Assembly: GCA_019916065.1 (NCBI GenBank)
Contig: CM034236.1
Span: 21,345,508-21,409,507 of the forward strand
Length of the DNA: 64,000 bases
Origin: Vitellaria paradoxa
Taxonomy: Eukaryota; Streptophyta; Magnoliopsida; Ericales; Sapotaceae
Direction of reading: 5' to 3'
Part shown: positions 10,773-23,600 of the stretch, piece by piece
How the letters are laid out: every line of letters starts with the position of its first letter
Numbering within the stretch: position 1 is the stretch's first letter
Position numbers and translations under genes: made by a program
The notes under the pieces: model-generated
What the model saw: only the letters and a program-made list of their open reading frames with translations
The model's database searches: none
What the model was told of the DNA's origin: nothing

Positions 10773-13230
10773 TATATATAAATATATGTTGCAAAATATA
10801 TGTAACATAATCAGTTCTTGCTTAATTAAAGAGAAGGATAGCGTTTTAATATTTTAATGTGTAACGTTGGACTCTGCAACAATATCTAGTATCAGGCGAA
10901 AAATATAAAACATGAGCATCGCATAAAAAAAATATTAATTTAAAATTAACACGAGTTGATATATTTTTTAAATAAAATAATTATTCAATATATTCATAAA
11001 ATTTAAAAAACTAGAAAAGAATATTATGAAAGTGACACGGATCGATGCCACCCTATATTTGCAGATGTTTCACGTGAATAGCTGGGATTTGGTATCCATT
11101 TTTTCTTTTGTATATTAGACCTATATTTGATTCTCAAATCCCCCACCCCCTCTCTCTCTCTCTCTCTCTCTCTCTCGCTCTCTCTCTCTGCGCATGTGAA
11201 TGCAGGTACAGCAATGACTTTCTACGTTACTGGGCGTCCTCTTCTAGAGCTTCTGTTTATCAGTTTGGTGACAGTTCATGGCCAATCCCGGAAACTGATC
11301 GTCGGGTTAGGGTTGTGGCAACCCCTAACTAGAGAACTGAGGCGGTTGCCTAAAATCCTATACTACAAAAAGATAAAACCCTCATTTTTTTAAAATTTTA
11401 TTAATAATAACAAAAAAATATTAAATAATATATTTAACTAATCAAAATTTTATTAACACATTATTAATTATTACCTTTTTAATTTTATTTAAAATTTTAT
11501 CTGACAACTACAAATAGGGAAGACTTTAGAACTTCCTATACATCTCTATCTATACATTCATAATTTATTAATTATTTAATTTTATCTCTTATAAATGGAC
11601 TAAACTTTTGAATTTTATTTCTATCTGATATGCACTAAAGTAGAACTATATTATTCAAGTCTAATAATTAATCCAAATCCAATACTTATATTTATCATAT
11701 CCAATCCTTATCTTCATTATATGCTCATTCCATTTATCATCATCTAAAACCAACACTTATCTTCATTAAAACGACCATGATCATATCATATAACCTAATT
11801 AAATATGGTAATTATCATATCATCATTCAAATTCAATTCTTATCTTCATTGCAGATCAACTTCTTCTTCACTTGAGATCGAGTCAGAATCCTTATCTCCA
11901 TCGCAAATCATCCAAAACTAATCCTTCTTCAAGATTTAAGTTGTAATCGGATTAGAGTTGTCTAAAATAAAAGAGAGAAGAAAAAAAATAAATAAAGAGA
12001 GTTAATATTGTACAATTCTTACCCGTTAATATCAGGTTTTGTTATTCTATAAACTTCTATTTTTTTGTTTTTTTTTTTATTTTTAGTTTATTTATAATTC
12101 TTTTTATTTGTGCTAGTTACTTGATTTCAATATTTTTTTTATTTGAAAACTAAATTTGTATGGTTAGATATCATGGTTGTCAACTTTGTAGTGAAGAATA
12201 CGTCAAAATACAAATGTGATTTTAAAATATTGACTAATAAAAAATAAAAAGGTTAAAAAAATAATTCAATCTCAATGTGGTGCTCCTGATAAATGGATTA
12301 CTATATTACCTATTGACAATAAATTGTTAGAATATCTGGATTATAAAACTTTAATAAATAATTTTACAATTAAAAGAATTAAAAGAATGAAATAAAGAGT
12401 TATATAGGTTAAGCCTCCCCAAAAGTTTTTTCCTAAGATCTCTAAATTTTTAGACATGACCTGCCTCGAATACAAAGGACTGTCAAAGGGTTTGAGCCCG
12501 ATCAAATTTCCCTTTCCCTCTCTTCAACCCATGATTCAGTTTGGATCTCCTGGATCACAGGTATATATATACATTTGCATGCCTTTACAATCTTCATTTT
12601 CTCTTATATTACTTATATATATATATATATATTGCTTTGTTTTCTTACATGAAAAGACAGCACCTTCAAAATTCGATTGTTAACTCTCATTGTTATAAAA
12701 ATTGTGATTACGCATAAATCCTATATACCATCATTTCGATTACAAAAATAGTATTAGTATTGAACCGTGCGATGAAATTGTATAATATTTTTTATTGACA
12801 AAAAATAACTTTTAAATATGATTATAAAATATTTTAATAAATTAACATAATTTTATAGAATAGTTATTGAGTTATTTTCTTGTATTTATATTTTTATTTG
12901 TGTCAATATTAGTGATAAAATTGATTAAAGTTAGCCTTTCATAGAAGTACAAAAATTTTATATTTTACTAAATCTTTATCTTTTACTAAATATTTGTTTG
13001 ACATTGTCTTAAAAATCAAGATTGATTTTAGAATATATATTAAATCTCAAATCTACTTAATCAGTTTGATTTTTTTTTAAACCGTTTATTAATTTTAATA
13101 TACATTTCTATTTATTTGTTTAACTCTTGACTTATTCTACCAAATCAGCTTGAGTTAAAAATATTATTATTCTTAATTTTATTAAAAACAAATTTTGAAT
13201 AATTTTGTAAAAATAACTCAAGTTTCAAAT
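10773..13230. other. Non-coding AT-rich region with only weak exon-like pieces
   Basis: No supported gene. A (CT)n tract at 11150-11189 is followed by a GC-richer 150-bp patch (11200-11345) with a short open frame starting MTFYVTGRPLLELLFISLVT, which would look like a signal peptide but has no recognised continuation. A second GC-richer patch at 12456-12561 could be an exon fragment ending at a GT donor (KFPFPSLQPMIQFGSPGSQ), also unrecognised. The rest is AT-rich. Confidence 0.5.
11150..11189. repeat. (CT)n microsatellite
   Basis: About 40 bases of CT repeat with one interruption (cgctc). Such tracts are common in plant 5' leader regions, but no gene start is confirmed here. Confidence 0.95.
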
Positions 13231-13239
13231 ATTATTTTT

Positions 13240-14830
13240 ATTAATTATACATTATATTTAAAAAAATAACTTAAATACTAATTATTATTAATCAGATCTT
13301 CAACCAAATGGCTAACTTGACAATATTAATTTTAAAATTAGAATTAAAAAAAAATGTACTCCCCAGCCTAATTAATAGTAGCAATTTTTTCTTTATATTT
13401 TTAAATTTAAAATATACTGCAAGTTGTTATTGTGAGAAGAGTTATATTTCTTAAAATTTAATTAGTTTTTAGCCATTAATTATTATTTAAATTTTTTTAT
13501 GTTTTTAAAATTAATTTCTACTATGTTTGTAATATATAAATTTTACAATAATAGTGAACTAATAGGACCCATTGTAGGAACATATTAACTCATTTCACAT
13601 TACATAAATCATATACCACAACCTGAGTTGCTATATATAAAAAACAAAGTAGTTATGATCGTGTACTGATGTGAGAGAAAATAAAGTAAAATAAGAAAAA
13701 AGAGTTCCTACAAAATAAAAGAAAAAGAGAGTTTTCCATTTAAAAATATCTAAAAAAAAATAGAATGGTAAATAGGAAGAGTTCACATGAGATTTGGCTT
13801 AATGAGAAAAAAAAATTATATAACTTTAGTATATGTATATAGATTTATAAAAATAACTTAAATGTTGAGTATTATTAATCAGTTAAAAATGATCGACATA
13901 ACCACCTTTAATTTAGAACTGAAATTGTTCTTAAAAATAAATTTACTCTCAATCTTAACTAATATTTAGGAATTTTTTCTGTGTTTTTCAACTTAAAATA
14001 TGATAAGAATTGTTATCGTAAGACAAATAATATTTTTGAACTTTAATTAATATTCAATAATTTTTATATCATTCTCCAATCTGAATTAATGTTTTAGGCA
14101 TTTTAATTAATTTATTTTTAAAAATATTTAAATTTTACAACAATAGTAAACTAATAGGCAAGGTCCATTCAGGAATCATGAATTTACTTTATATTGATGA
14201 AGATTACTTATCACAATTATAGTAATTTTACAAATAAAAAATGAAACTGTGGTTATTAACTTATGTCGGGTAAAAAGAAGTAAAGGTTTTGTGAATAAAA
14301 AGAAATATATTAAAAAATGATAAAAAAGTATTTTATTAAAAAATTTGTAAAATTAGAAAAAGCAAAATAGTAAATAGTAACAGTGCCACAAAGGAATTGG
14401 CAATAATTTTTCGTGGTCAATGTAACCAATTTAATATTAAAATTAGAATTTAAAAAAAAAAGAATTCCCCCCAAGTATAATTATTAATATTTAGGTGTTC
14501 TTCTATGTCTTTAAAGTTAAAAAAATTAAGAGTTGTTATTGTGAAAGAAATAATATCTAATCATTTTCTCAAGCCTAATTATTATTTAAGTATTTATTTT
14601 TTGTTTTTAATTTAATTCCCAATGCATTTAAAAATATGTAAATTTTACAATGTAAATTAATAAGCAACTGGGTTCACTTTACATCTATTAAAATTACATG
14701 CAACAACTTTAATGTTTTATATTCATTGAAAAAAAAAGAAATTATTGTAATATAGCGATGTGAAATAAAAAAAAAAAGGTAAAAACTTTGCCAATGAAAA
14801 GAGAAGGAGAGAAACGAAGAAGCCGAGTGC
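13240..14830 (+). repeat. Three degenerate direct repeats of 0.5-0.6 kb
   Basis: The same landmarks occur three times in order: a segment like TTAAAATTAGAATT then A-rich then ACTCYCMA, a TGTTATTGTGA element, and an AATTTTACAA...ATAG/CTAATAGG element. The AATTTTACA landmark is at about 13538, 14130 and 14640, giving spacings near 592 and 510 bp. The copies are strongly diverged with indels. Origin unknown. Confidence 0.6.
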
Positions 14831-15079
14831 AACATATAAATGGAATGAAGGAAAAAAAAAAGATAAAAAAAATTATTTTATATAAGATTAGATATTAGAT
14901 TGGATTAGATGACCAACCACATTGAATTAAATGCATATGTAAAAATAAGTCAGGAAACAATTACAACATTAAATTTCTAAACTACAAAGATATGCAATAT
15001 TGACAGAAACAATGAAGAAATTCTATAATCACTCCATTGGGGGTGGCTACTTTAAAAGCAATATTTTATAACTTAGGGT

Positions 15080-15950
15080 ATATGGTTTGCGTTAAGAAAA
15101 CTTGACCATCCTGAATTGTGGGAAAAATTCCAATCGTGCAGGAGATAGTGGGCACTGTTCGATCCTCTAGCGATTAGAGTGACCCAACCATCTAGAGACA
15201 GTGAACAGAATTGACCACAAGAAGATGGTGGGAAACTCGACGAATTGCAAGTTTCTGGGCATCCGGAGATGGTAGGCACTACTCGACCATCCAGCCGTGA
15301 AAGTGACCCGACCAATTGGAGATGGTTAGTAGAACCGAACACTAGGTGATAGTGGGGCAGATTGACAAATTGCAACATTCTAGTAGGGGGATAAAGTGGC
15401 CAAGCTTGGGCGCTGCGCTAAGAAAACTCGACTATCTTGAGTTGCAGGAAAATCCCGACCATTTGGTGGTGTTAGTGTCCTGACCATCCGGAGATGATGA
15501 GTAGATCTAGCCACCTAGAGATAGTGGATAGATTGACGAATTGCAAGCTTTTGGCAAGAGGATAGAGAGAACAAATTTGGGTGTTACGCTGTGAAAACTC
15601 AGTCATCCAGAATTACAGTCAAATTGACAAATTACAAGCTTCTAACTATCTAGAGATGGTGAGCAGAATTGACCACCCAGAGATCATTAGCAAATCACTG
15701 AATTGCAACTTTCAGGCTACCTAAAGAAAGAGAAAACAATATTGGGCACTACACTATAAAAACTTAACCGTCTAGGGAAAAACTCGACTGTTTGGAGATG
15801 GTGGGAACTGCTCGACCATCCGATAGTGGAAGTGACTAGACCATCTAGAGATGGTGAGCAAAACTGGCTGCCCAAAGATGTTAGACAGACTGACAAGTTG
15901 CAAGCTTTTGGTATATGTACAGAATGAATAAGATTGAGTGATACGTTGAC
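15080..15950 (+). repeat. Degenerate tandem array of GATGGTG-rich units
   Basis: Higher-GC island in AT-rich surroundings. The motif CGACCATCYRGAGATGGTG and the companion GAYGAATTGCAAGCTTYTGG recur many times. A longer unit beginning with ACGCTAAGAAAACTYGACCAT-like sequence restarts at about 15092, 15411, 15583 and 15748, with spacings of about 319, 172 and 165 bp, so the higher-order unit is near 165-175 bp. The units are too diverged for recent amplification. No coding. Confidence 0.7.
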
Positions 15951-17092
15951 ACCCTAATTTTGCCCCATTTCTTAAAATTTTACAATCTCATATGCATTTA
16001 GTTGAATGGTGCTCCATTGATTGACTTTCCTTAATTGTAGGATATATTAAAGTGCCAAAATTCAACAAAAGCGAACAATTAGCAAAATGCCAATTATACC
16101 CCTAGAGTTAGGGAGAAGCCAAGCTGAAGACCTAGATCATGGTAGAAAGCCACTAGACTATACAAGCATGTCCAAGACACCAAATAAATAACTCCTACAT
16201 CAACAGGAGAGTCAGAATTTAGAGTTAAGGGTCATTTTGGTTCAAAAATCAAGGACGGCCTCTACCAACGCAGTCAAAGGACAACATCGACCAAAATGCT
16301 CAGATTAAGCTAGAAACATACAAATAGACACAAAAAATCCCAAGACATTCAGAGAACATAGAACGTTGCTCAAAGTAGTCAAAATGCCGCTCCAAAGGTC
16401 ATCTAGGCTCCGTCGACCCAAAATTGCTCTTACCGATAAAAAGGAAGCTACTGGCACCCTAGACACAATTTGAGCATCTAGACGAAGTTGGAATGCCCTC
16501 AAATTGCACACAAATGTTAAGAGTTCATTTCTTGAGGTAATGATAGAGCTAAGTCTGACCAAGTTAAACCTTAGGAGGTCCTTTCACAGATTCGCTTGTA
16601 AAATTCGTCAAATTTTTATAAATTCATAAAAGTGTTGTGAAGTCCTGCCAATGGCATTTTTGAATTCCTCATACCTAAAAGTAGTGGTAGGAGTCATCCT
16701 AATGGAGCCTCCAAGGATTAAGTCAAAGGATTGGCTAACCCTATCTCCATTCTAGTCTATTTTAGCGCAGCATTTTTCAAAGGAACATAACTCAAGCTAA
16801 GAAATCCTAAATTGAGTCTAGTTTTAACCTAATTGGTCTAAATAGCTCTAAAAGGTGGTAGGGAGGTCTCAAAAGCTCCCAGAACCTGTGCTAAAGGTCA
16901 TAGAATGGCTCAAACCTTTCAGGGTGAAACTTGAACTTCGCCAAATATGGCCCGAGCCAAGGGCTTAGGCTAAATTGGTCTTCTTCTTACCCTAGTTGCC
17001 AAAAAGTTTGCCAACTAGGTGTGTGGCAAACCTTTTTGCCTACTTTGATTTACAAACTTGTTCGCCCTTTATATATCGTGAAAAGGTGGTTG
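15951..17092. other. Non-coding, probably older LTR-related sequence
   Basis: No gene is supported; all short open frames lack recognisable similarity. A TGACACCCTAATTTTGCCCC string at about 15948 looks like the left end of an older LTR, which the LTR at 17093 may have interrupted. This is a suggestion only. Confidence 0.35.
16997..17040. repeat. Imperfect inverted repeat (hairpin)
   Basis: TTGCCAAAAAGTTTGCCA and TGGCAAACCTTTTTGCC are arms of about 17 bp around a 10-bp loop, about 50 bp upstream of the following LTR. Confidence 0.7.
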
Positions 17093-17787
17093 TGTAATGA
17101 CCCAATTTTTTGATTTAATATAATTTATATATATATTTGTGATTGTAATTTGTTATTTAAATTTAATAATTTATAATTTTGCTATTTAATTTTGAAGTGT
17201 ATTTAAAAAGGTTGTTTTTGGGTATATTTGAAAAGATTTTTAAATTTTAGGGAAATGGTGTAATTTTCCTAAACCTATGGGGAATAGGAAAGTAATTAAG
17301 TTGATTAGGGTTTAAACACTGTTACTATAAATTTATAAAGTTGTATTTATTTTTGGTAAAAAAATATAAAATAAATAAAACCCTAGAGAGAGAGAGAAAG
17401 GGAAAAGGAGAAGAAGTAGAAGAATGGCGGCTGGATTTTTGGATTTTATTGTGTTTCCTTTGTTTACCAAACTTCGCCTTCTTCAATCTGCCGAATTAAT
17501 CTAGGTAAGGGGACAGAACCCTTATATTACCTGTGTATGTGAAATATATGATATATATATACGATAATAATTCGTTTGGAACCTAGCCCACTGATTTTGG
17601 GATTTGATGTGTGTGTTATATGTACGCATTTGTGTTGTGTGGGTTTGTGTGTGTAGGAGAAATGTTACATTCATAGTTATATTTATTTATTTAATTTATA
17701 TATTTTGTCATTTAGTGATCTCGTTTGACGTGAAAGAGCAATAGTTTAGTTTGATTTAAGCTTTGCCTGTAAGCTTTTGATTTCACA

Positions 17788-17789
<2 letters not shown>

Positions 17790-17822
<33 letters not shown>
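17790..17822. repeat. (AT)n microsatellite
   Basis: About 33 bases of uninterrupted AT dinucleotide inside the solo LTR. A shorter one lies at 18046-18063. Confidence 0.95.
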
Positions 17823-17825
<3 letters not shown>

Positions 17826-18251
17826 ATTAATGCTCTGCAAGTGAAATTGATGTTTAAAAAAAATGAGGGGGGGAAGTGGGTTCATTCCCAGATTGCACGG
17901 TTAGGAGACAATTTTAATATATATACACATATATATATAATGGGTGGTACAGGGATTGCAACATTAACTTTTTAATTAGTTTTGATAATAGTGGTATTGA
18001 TTTTTTAATGTAAAGGTGTGATTGGCAGTGTGCTCGCATGAGTAAATATATATATATATATATTTTTTATAATTTTTTTAAAACCTTAGGAATTAAGGAA
18101 AAATTATTAAATGAAAAAAAAATTGAATGTTGCATTTTATTTGGGTTGAAGGGTACTGAAAAATATCGAGTATACATACCCAATGGTTGAAAGTTCCGAA
18201 ACCCGCGCGGGGTTGGTTATCGATTCCAATAGGCTAGTAACCTACGAACGA

Positions 18252-18469
18252 GCAGATGCCTAAGGGTGGCATATTATATTCCTAAGGCTTCAACCTAGGA
18301 AGCAGACACCGAAAGATGGTGCATATTGGTTGGGTCTTGTTTCTACGAGACAACCAAGCAAACATCGAAGGATAATGGATATTGGTTGGGTCTTGTTTCT
18401 ACGAAACAACCAAGCAGACATTGAAGGATGATGTATATTAGTTGGGTTCTGTTTCTATGGGACAACCAA
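18252..18469 (+). repeat. 56-bp tandem repeat, three units plus a diverged fourth
   Basis: Units start at 18302, 18358 and 18414, each exactly 56 bp, with shared strings GTTGGGTCTTGTTTCTACGA and GACAACCAAGCAGACA. A more diverged 50-bp unit precedes at 18252. Located in the LTR. Confidence 0.9.
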
Positions 18470-19062
18470 GCAGCAGTACCTTATAATCAATTTTTTTTTC
18501 TTTGATGTGTGATGTGGTGTTAAAACACAAATGATTGTAACGAAGATAAATTGATAAATTAACTTAATTTCTCTCTTGGGTTTGCTATCTATGCATAATT
18601 GTTTTACTTAGTGGCATGCCAGGACAACTGCATTTATATTATTATTAGGGTTCTGAGTACACGTAGTATTAGTGTTTATCCCCTAACAGTTTGTGATGCA
18701 GGTAATGAATTTCAGTCACGTGCTGGGCTTTCTGAGCACAGGATTTGAAACTTTATTGATTTTATGTAATTGTTTTAAACTCTAGAAAATTTATTTTGGT
18801 GAATTTTAATAAACCTTGGTTTGTGAGGTAACAGTTAATTGTTTATCTTTGAGAGATTGTTTGGGTTAAGTTTGGAGTTTTGTTGCCTAGTCAGTTTTGA
18901 CTAAGGTATTTATTTACTTTAAAGTTAAATTTCATTTATTTTTATTTTTATTGCTCCATAGAGTATGTGTATAGCCCTGATGTAGGACAGAAAAAGTTAT
19001 TAAATGAGATAATATGTGTTCTTTTATTCACATACTCAGGTTGGGAAACTCGGGGCTTGACA

Positions 19063-20693
19063 GGTTAGCTCAGTCTACCCAAACTTGGTAAAATTATATC
19101 AATAACTAGTTCAAATTTCAAAACTTAGTATTAATCCCCTCTTTGTTACCAATTGTCAATAATCAAAATTGTACAATAATATTGTAGGGTACAGAACTTG
19201 AATCAATACGAAATATATCTCACCTAAAAATGATTCTAGATGGGTTGTAAACCCAATAAAGTATTTTATCACATCAAAAATAAGAGTAGGCAAAAAGGAA
19301 AAGGGATAAAGCAGTAATAATTAGGCCTTATTTGATAACGTTTATATTTATTTTCTTTTTGTTTATCTTTATATATTTTGAAAAACTAGCAACAAAGACG
19401 TGTTTGTTAAACCTGTTTTTATTTATTATTTCCAAAAAAAATTAAATAGAAAAATAGAAACAAAAAAAAAGAGAGTGAACTTTTTTTTTTGTTATAAACA
19501 TTTTGTCAATTTTAACACTATTTCATTTTTGTTACATTGTATTAAAATAGATAATCTTATTTAAATATTTTATTAAACTATAATTAGTTTAGTAGATAAT
19601 ATATTTTAAAATTAATTTAATATATTCTATTAATTTAATTTTATTAACTAACAATTTAATTTGATTTAATTAATTAAATTAAGATGAAATATATTTATTT
19701 AATTAGCTAATATATTTTTTTCCATAACCCCACTCTCAGCAGTGCGAAACCGAGTACTTCGAGTTTAAATATTTGAGTGACGCTCATTTTACACATTCCA
19801 TTCGTTTGTATTTCCACACATTCTCTCCATCTTATGAAGTTAAAAATAAGTTCATGTTACAAAAGGTTAAAAGTATATATATGGAGTTAATTATTACTAG
19901 CAATAGGGCAAACACTATACCTATGTGTCTTTAATTAATTTATTATTTTATTTAAAAAATCATTTAATAGATGGTAAATAATTAAGGAACATTTAGATGA
20001 ACCAAAAAAAAAAAAATTATAAATGTAGTGGCTCCTTAAAGAGAATTTATGGAAAATAAAAAAAAAAAGAGTAAAATTATTTAAATGATAAAAGTTCAAA
20101 AATTATTTACATGTTTTTTTTGAGTTGTCAGTGATTATTAATGGCTAAGGGGTGTTAATAAAAAAAAATTAAAAGTTTCACCGGGTGGTTGCTTCATTAA
20201 TTTTATGATTTCACCAATTTCTTCGAGTGTTTCCTTATTATAATAGTATAGACAGTGGTGGACTAACCTTAGGGCTATCCAAAATAGCTTGGCCCAAAAA
20301 GATTTTTTTTGTTCAAAGTATTTTTTTACCCCCCAAATTTAACTTATCCTATATTTTCGTAACCTATCCCACTCTGCCTCTAAATCTTTTATTTAACTTA
20401 AATTTTTGTAACACAGTCCCCCCTGTCTTCAAATCCTTTATTTAGTTTAGGCGAATGCCAAATTATGAATCCATCATGCACCCCTAAGTATAGAAAATTA
20501 AAAAATAAATCATTTAAGTAAAACTCAATACAAAATATTGTAAGGACATCAAAATGTAATTTACACAATAAATAATTGAAGAAATTTTCATTATAATGCT
20601 GCATGCATGGCTGCTGCTCATAATACACCAACAGTATTATTACCAAGCAGAACGAATTCTACTTGCATTATGCAAAATATACACACACAAAAG
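19063..20693. other. Non-coding AT-rich region
   Basis: No supported gene. It lies downstream of the kinase gene on the other strand and should include that gene's 3' untranslated region near 20500-20693. A GC-richer patch at 20236-20480 resembles the ends of small non-autonomous transposons, but matching termini were not found. Confidence 0.5.
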
Positions 20694-23600
20694 TCATTTA
20701 CCTTCATTGATATAATCCTCAGTAGAACTTTTACATTCAGAAAACTCTTTGATACCCACGTTAGAGCAATCGTTATCAACAGCACGAGAAGTGGGGGTGG
20801 TATTATTAATCCATCCAGGTTTTCCGGGTCTGGGCAAATTAAATGAACCACTTGATAGCGTAAGGTAAACAGACTTCATATTGAGCCTATCTATGACACT
20901 TTCTTGACAGCATAACAATCCTAACTGAATGCACATAGCTGCCTCGTCGCTGTTGAACTCTCCAAGACTTGGATCAATTAATTCCAATGCCTTCCCTTCT
21001 TGAAAAAGCGTCCACGTCTGCAAAATGGGAAAATTTTAATTAATTATATTAATTCTAGTTCCAATTTTGATGCATGACAAGAAGATAAAATGTTATATGA
21101 CTCCCGAAATACATAAAAATAGCAACCCAACTCAATGTATAAGAACGTAGGGGGCGAAAACAAGCCGAATCGAGTTGAACTTTAACTTATTGGAGGTTAG
21201 ATCGAGTTATTTGTACTAAGCTCGGTTCGAACTTTTATATAAGTTCAAGCTCGAGTTGATAAAGAAAAATTTAAAGTTGAGATCGACTCGCGAATAATTC
21301 TATTAAATTAAAATGACGTCATTTTAGTCTAAAATATGATAAACAAAATATTATAAAAAAAGATAATAAAAATATTATTAAAAATATAATAAATATATTA
21401 TTAAAAATATATATATTTTTTTATCTAGCCGACTCAAGAGTTATCGAGCCAAACTCTTATAGGCATGAGCTCAAGCTTGAAACTAAGCAAGGCACAAATT
21501 AAGCTTGATTTGAACTAATTTTAGTTACTAATCAAACTTGAGCCACACATTTTTTAAGCCGAGCTCGAATAACTCGCGAATATCACGATTCATTTCTACT
21601 CTTATAAGAAGGTTCTCATATTGTAAGATTTAAAGAGAATCAGATGTGTGCAACCTTCCTATGACAAACAGAAGTGCTAATTTCAAGTTTGAACTTATGT
21701 TACAATATAATAACTTTACTACTACTTAATATGTCTATATATTGCTAATAAAATCAATGAAAGTTGAAGAAAGTTAATACGGTTGCTCTCCATAATTACA
21801 TTTGCAAGTGTTTGAATTGGGGTTCATGCAAAAATTGTGCAAGTAATTTTACGTATGGCCCAACAATTCCAAGGCCAACTTATACTGGTTGAACGATCTT
21901 TCCTTTTTGATAAATAACCTATGGCTTCTACTTAATAAACTTTGCAACTCTTTGAAACGACCTTCAAACAACACAACCTTGATCTCTGATTAAGATCAGT
22001 TTGACTATAGCTAGTTTTACCTATAATGGACCATAACAGTAAAACAAATAAGATAAAAAGAAGAATTAAATAAAAGCTAGTTACACTCTACCCCTTTTAG
22101 TTTGAACCAAAAATATATAATCCCTTCTAGTTTAAAAGTCATCACATAACTCTCATATGATTTGGAGTAAAGTATAAAATTGTCCAAAAACCACTGAATT
22201 TAACTAAATTTGTGTTACACATGTTATATAAACTCATGTATGGTCATCCAAAAACATTGTTAAGATAAATTAAGTTTTTTAAAAATGAATAAAATAACAT
22301 TCATTTTAATATAAAATGGGTAAAAAAATAATTTCTTTTTGAACAATAAAGATCGACATATATAATTTTATCTTTTTTTCTCACCCAATTTTGACTCATA
22401 AGGCACAAATCCAATTTAAATTAATAGATTCAATCAATTTTACACTTTAGTTCACATCACGAGAAACTATTTATTAACTTTTAACTAGAAATAGGTCATG
22501 TGTTTGTTGGTCAAACTTCTAGAAAGTAAAATGTAATTGCCCCTAAACAAATTGCTGAAGTATAATTATTGGGCAAGACTACATAAGAATTTTTCTAGAA
22601 AACTCACATAGTTTAATAGATCTGCCTTTTCTTCACCAAGCTTCTCGTCATAATTCTTTCTTCCACTAACAATCTCTAACACTATGACTCCAAAACTGAA
22701 CACATCTGCCTTCACAGATAGATGGCCATGAATTGCATATTCAGGAGCTATATAACCCCTGTCATTCAACAAAAGAACTCGGTATTTTTACAATCTCTAT
22801 CACCATTCATGGATGTTTAGAGTAGAATAGTTGTATAAAAAGGCAATTAAGTGCATAAAATTCCTGCATTCCATGATTTGAAGAGGATCAAATGTAAACA
22901 GTCTTTTCTTTACAAGTAGAGAGACTAACTTCAAATGTAAACAATCTTCAATACTTGCATAATGGGGCAAGATTAATGAAAATGTGATCAAAGATGATTA
23001 ATGTTGTGATAGCGAAATAGGCTAATTGAAAAGCTACTCACCGAGTGCCACAAATCGTAGATGTGTTTACATGGGTTTGCCCACAAGGATAAAGTCTAGC
23101 AAACGTAAAATTTGAGATTTTCGGATTGAACTGCTCATCTAGCAAAATATTACTAGCTTTAATGTCTCCGTGAATGATAATTTCAGAAGCTTCTTCGTGG
23201 AGGTAGAAGAGACCTCTTGCAACACCAAAAATTATTTGAAATCTTTTCGACCAATCCAAGGATGGAGACTTTGTTTTATCTGAAAAATTGGAAATCATCA
23301 AACTTTCACATCTAAATTATTAAATTATATATTTTGGGTTAATTACTAATCATTCTTTAAACTCTAGATGGTTCAATATCACTTTACTCAAATTAGCTAA
23401 AAAATATGACACATTAGTCTCCTAAACTATTAACTTATAATCATGTGTCTATTTTTTAGACTGATAGTTATGAATTTAATAAAATTTATTCAAATTATGT
23501 ACTCGTAAAGTAAAAGACAAAAAATATTATGAATTAAAATACTTATACATAAACTTTTACAAGCAAAATATCATAGAATAAAATTTTGTCAAAAAATATT

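Larger units (their letters stand above)
17093..19062 (+). mobile_element. Solo LTR (Ty3/Gypsy type), about 2.0 kb
   Basis: Begins TGTAATGACCC and ends CGGGGCTTGACA, the same end style as the LTR at 4191-7861. The flanks GGTTG (17088-17092) and GGTTA (19063-19067) match at four of five bases, a mutated target duplication. No gag or pol similarity is seen inside. Internal features are (AT)n tracts and a 56-bp tandem repeat at 18302-18469. The sequence shared with the 4191-7861 LTR seems limited to the ends, so it is a different family or a distant relative. Confidence 0.75.

Noticed and set aside
11108..11393. Frames after the CT repeat, considered as a signal-peptide exon of a receptor kinase
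   Set aside because: No recognisable continuation and no acceptor/donor logic beyond one possible site; the hydrophobic stretch alone is not evidence.
20236..20480. Possible MITE starting CAGTGGTGGACTAACC
   Set aside because: The right terminus GCACCCCTAAG does not mirror the left, and no duplication is visible.
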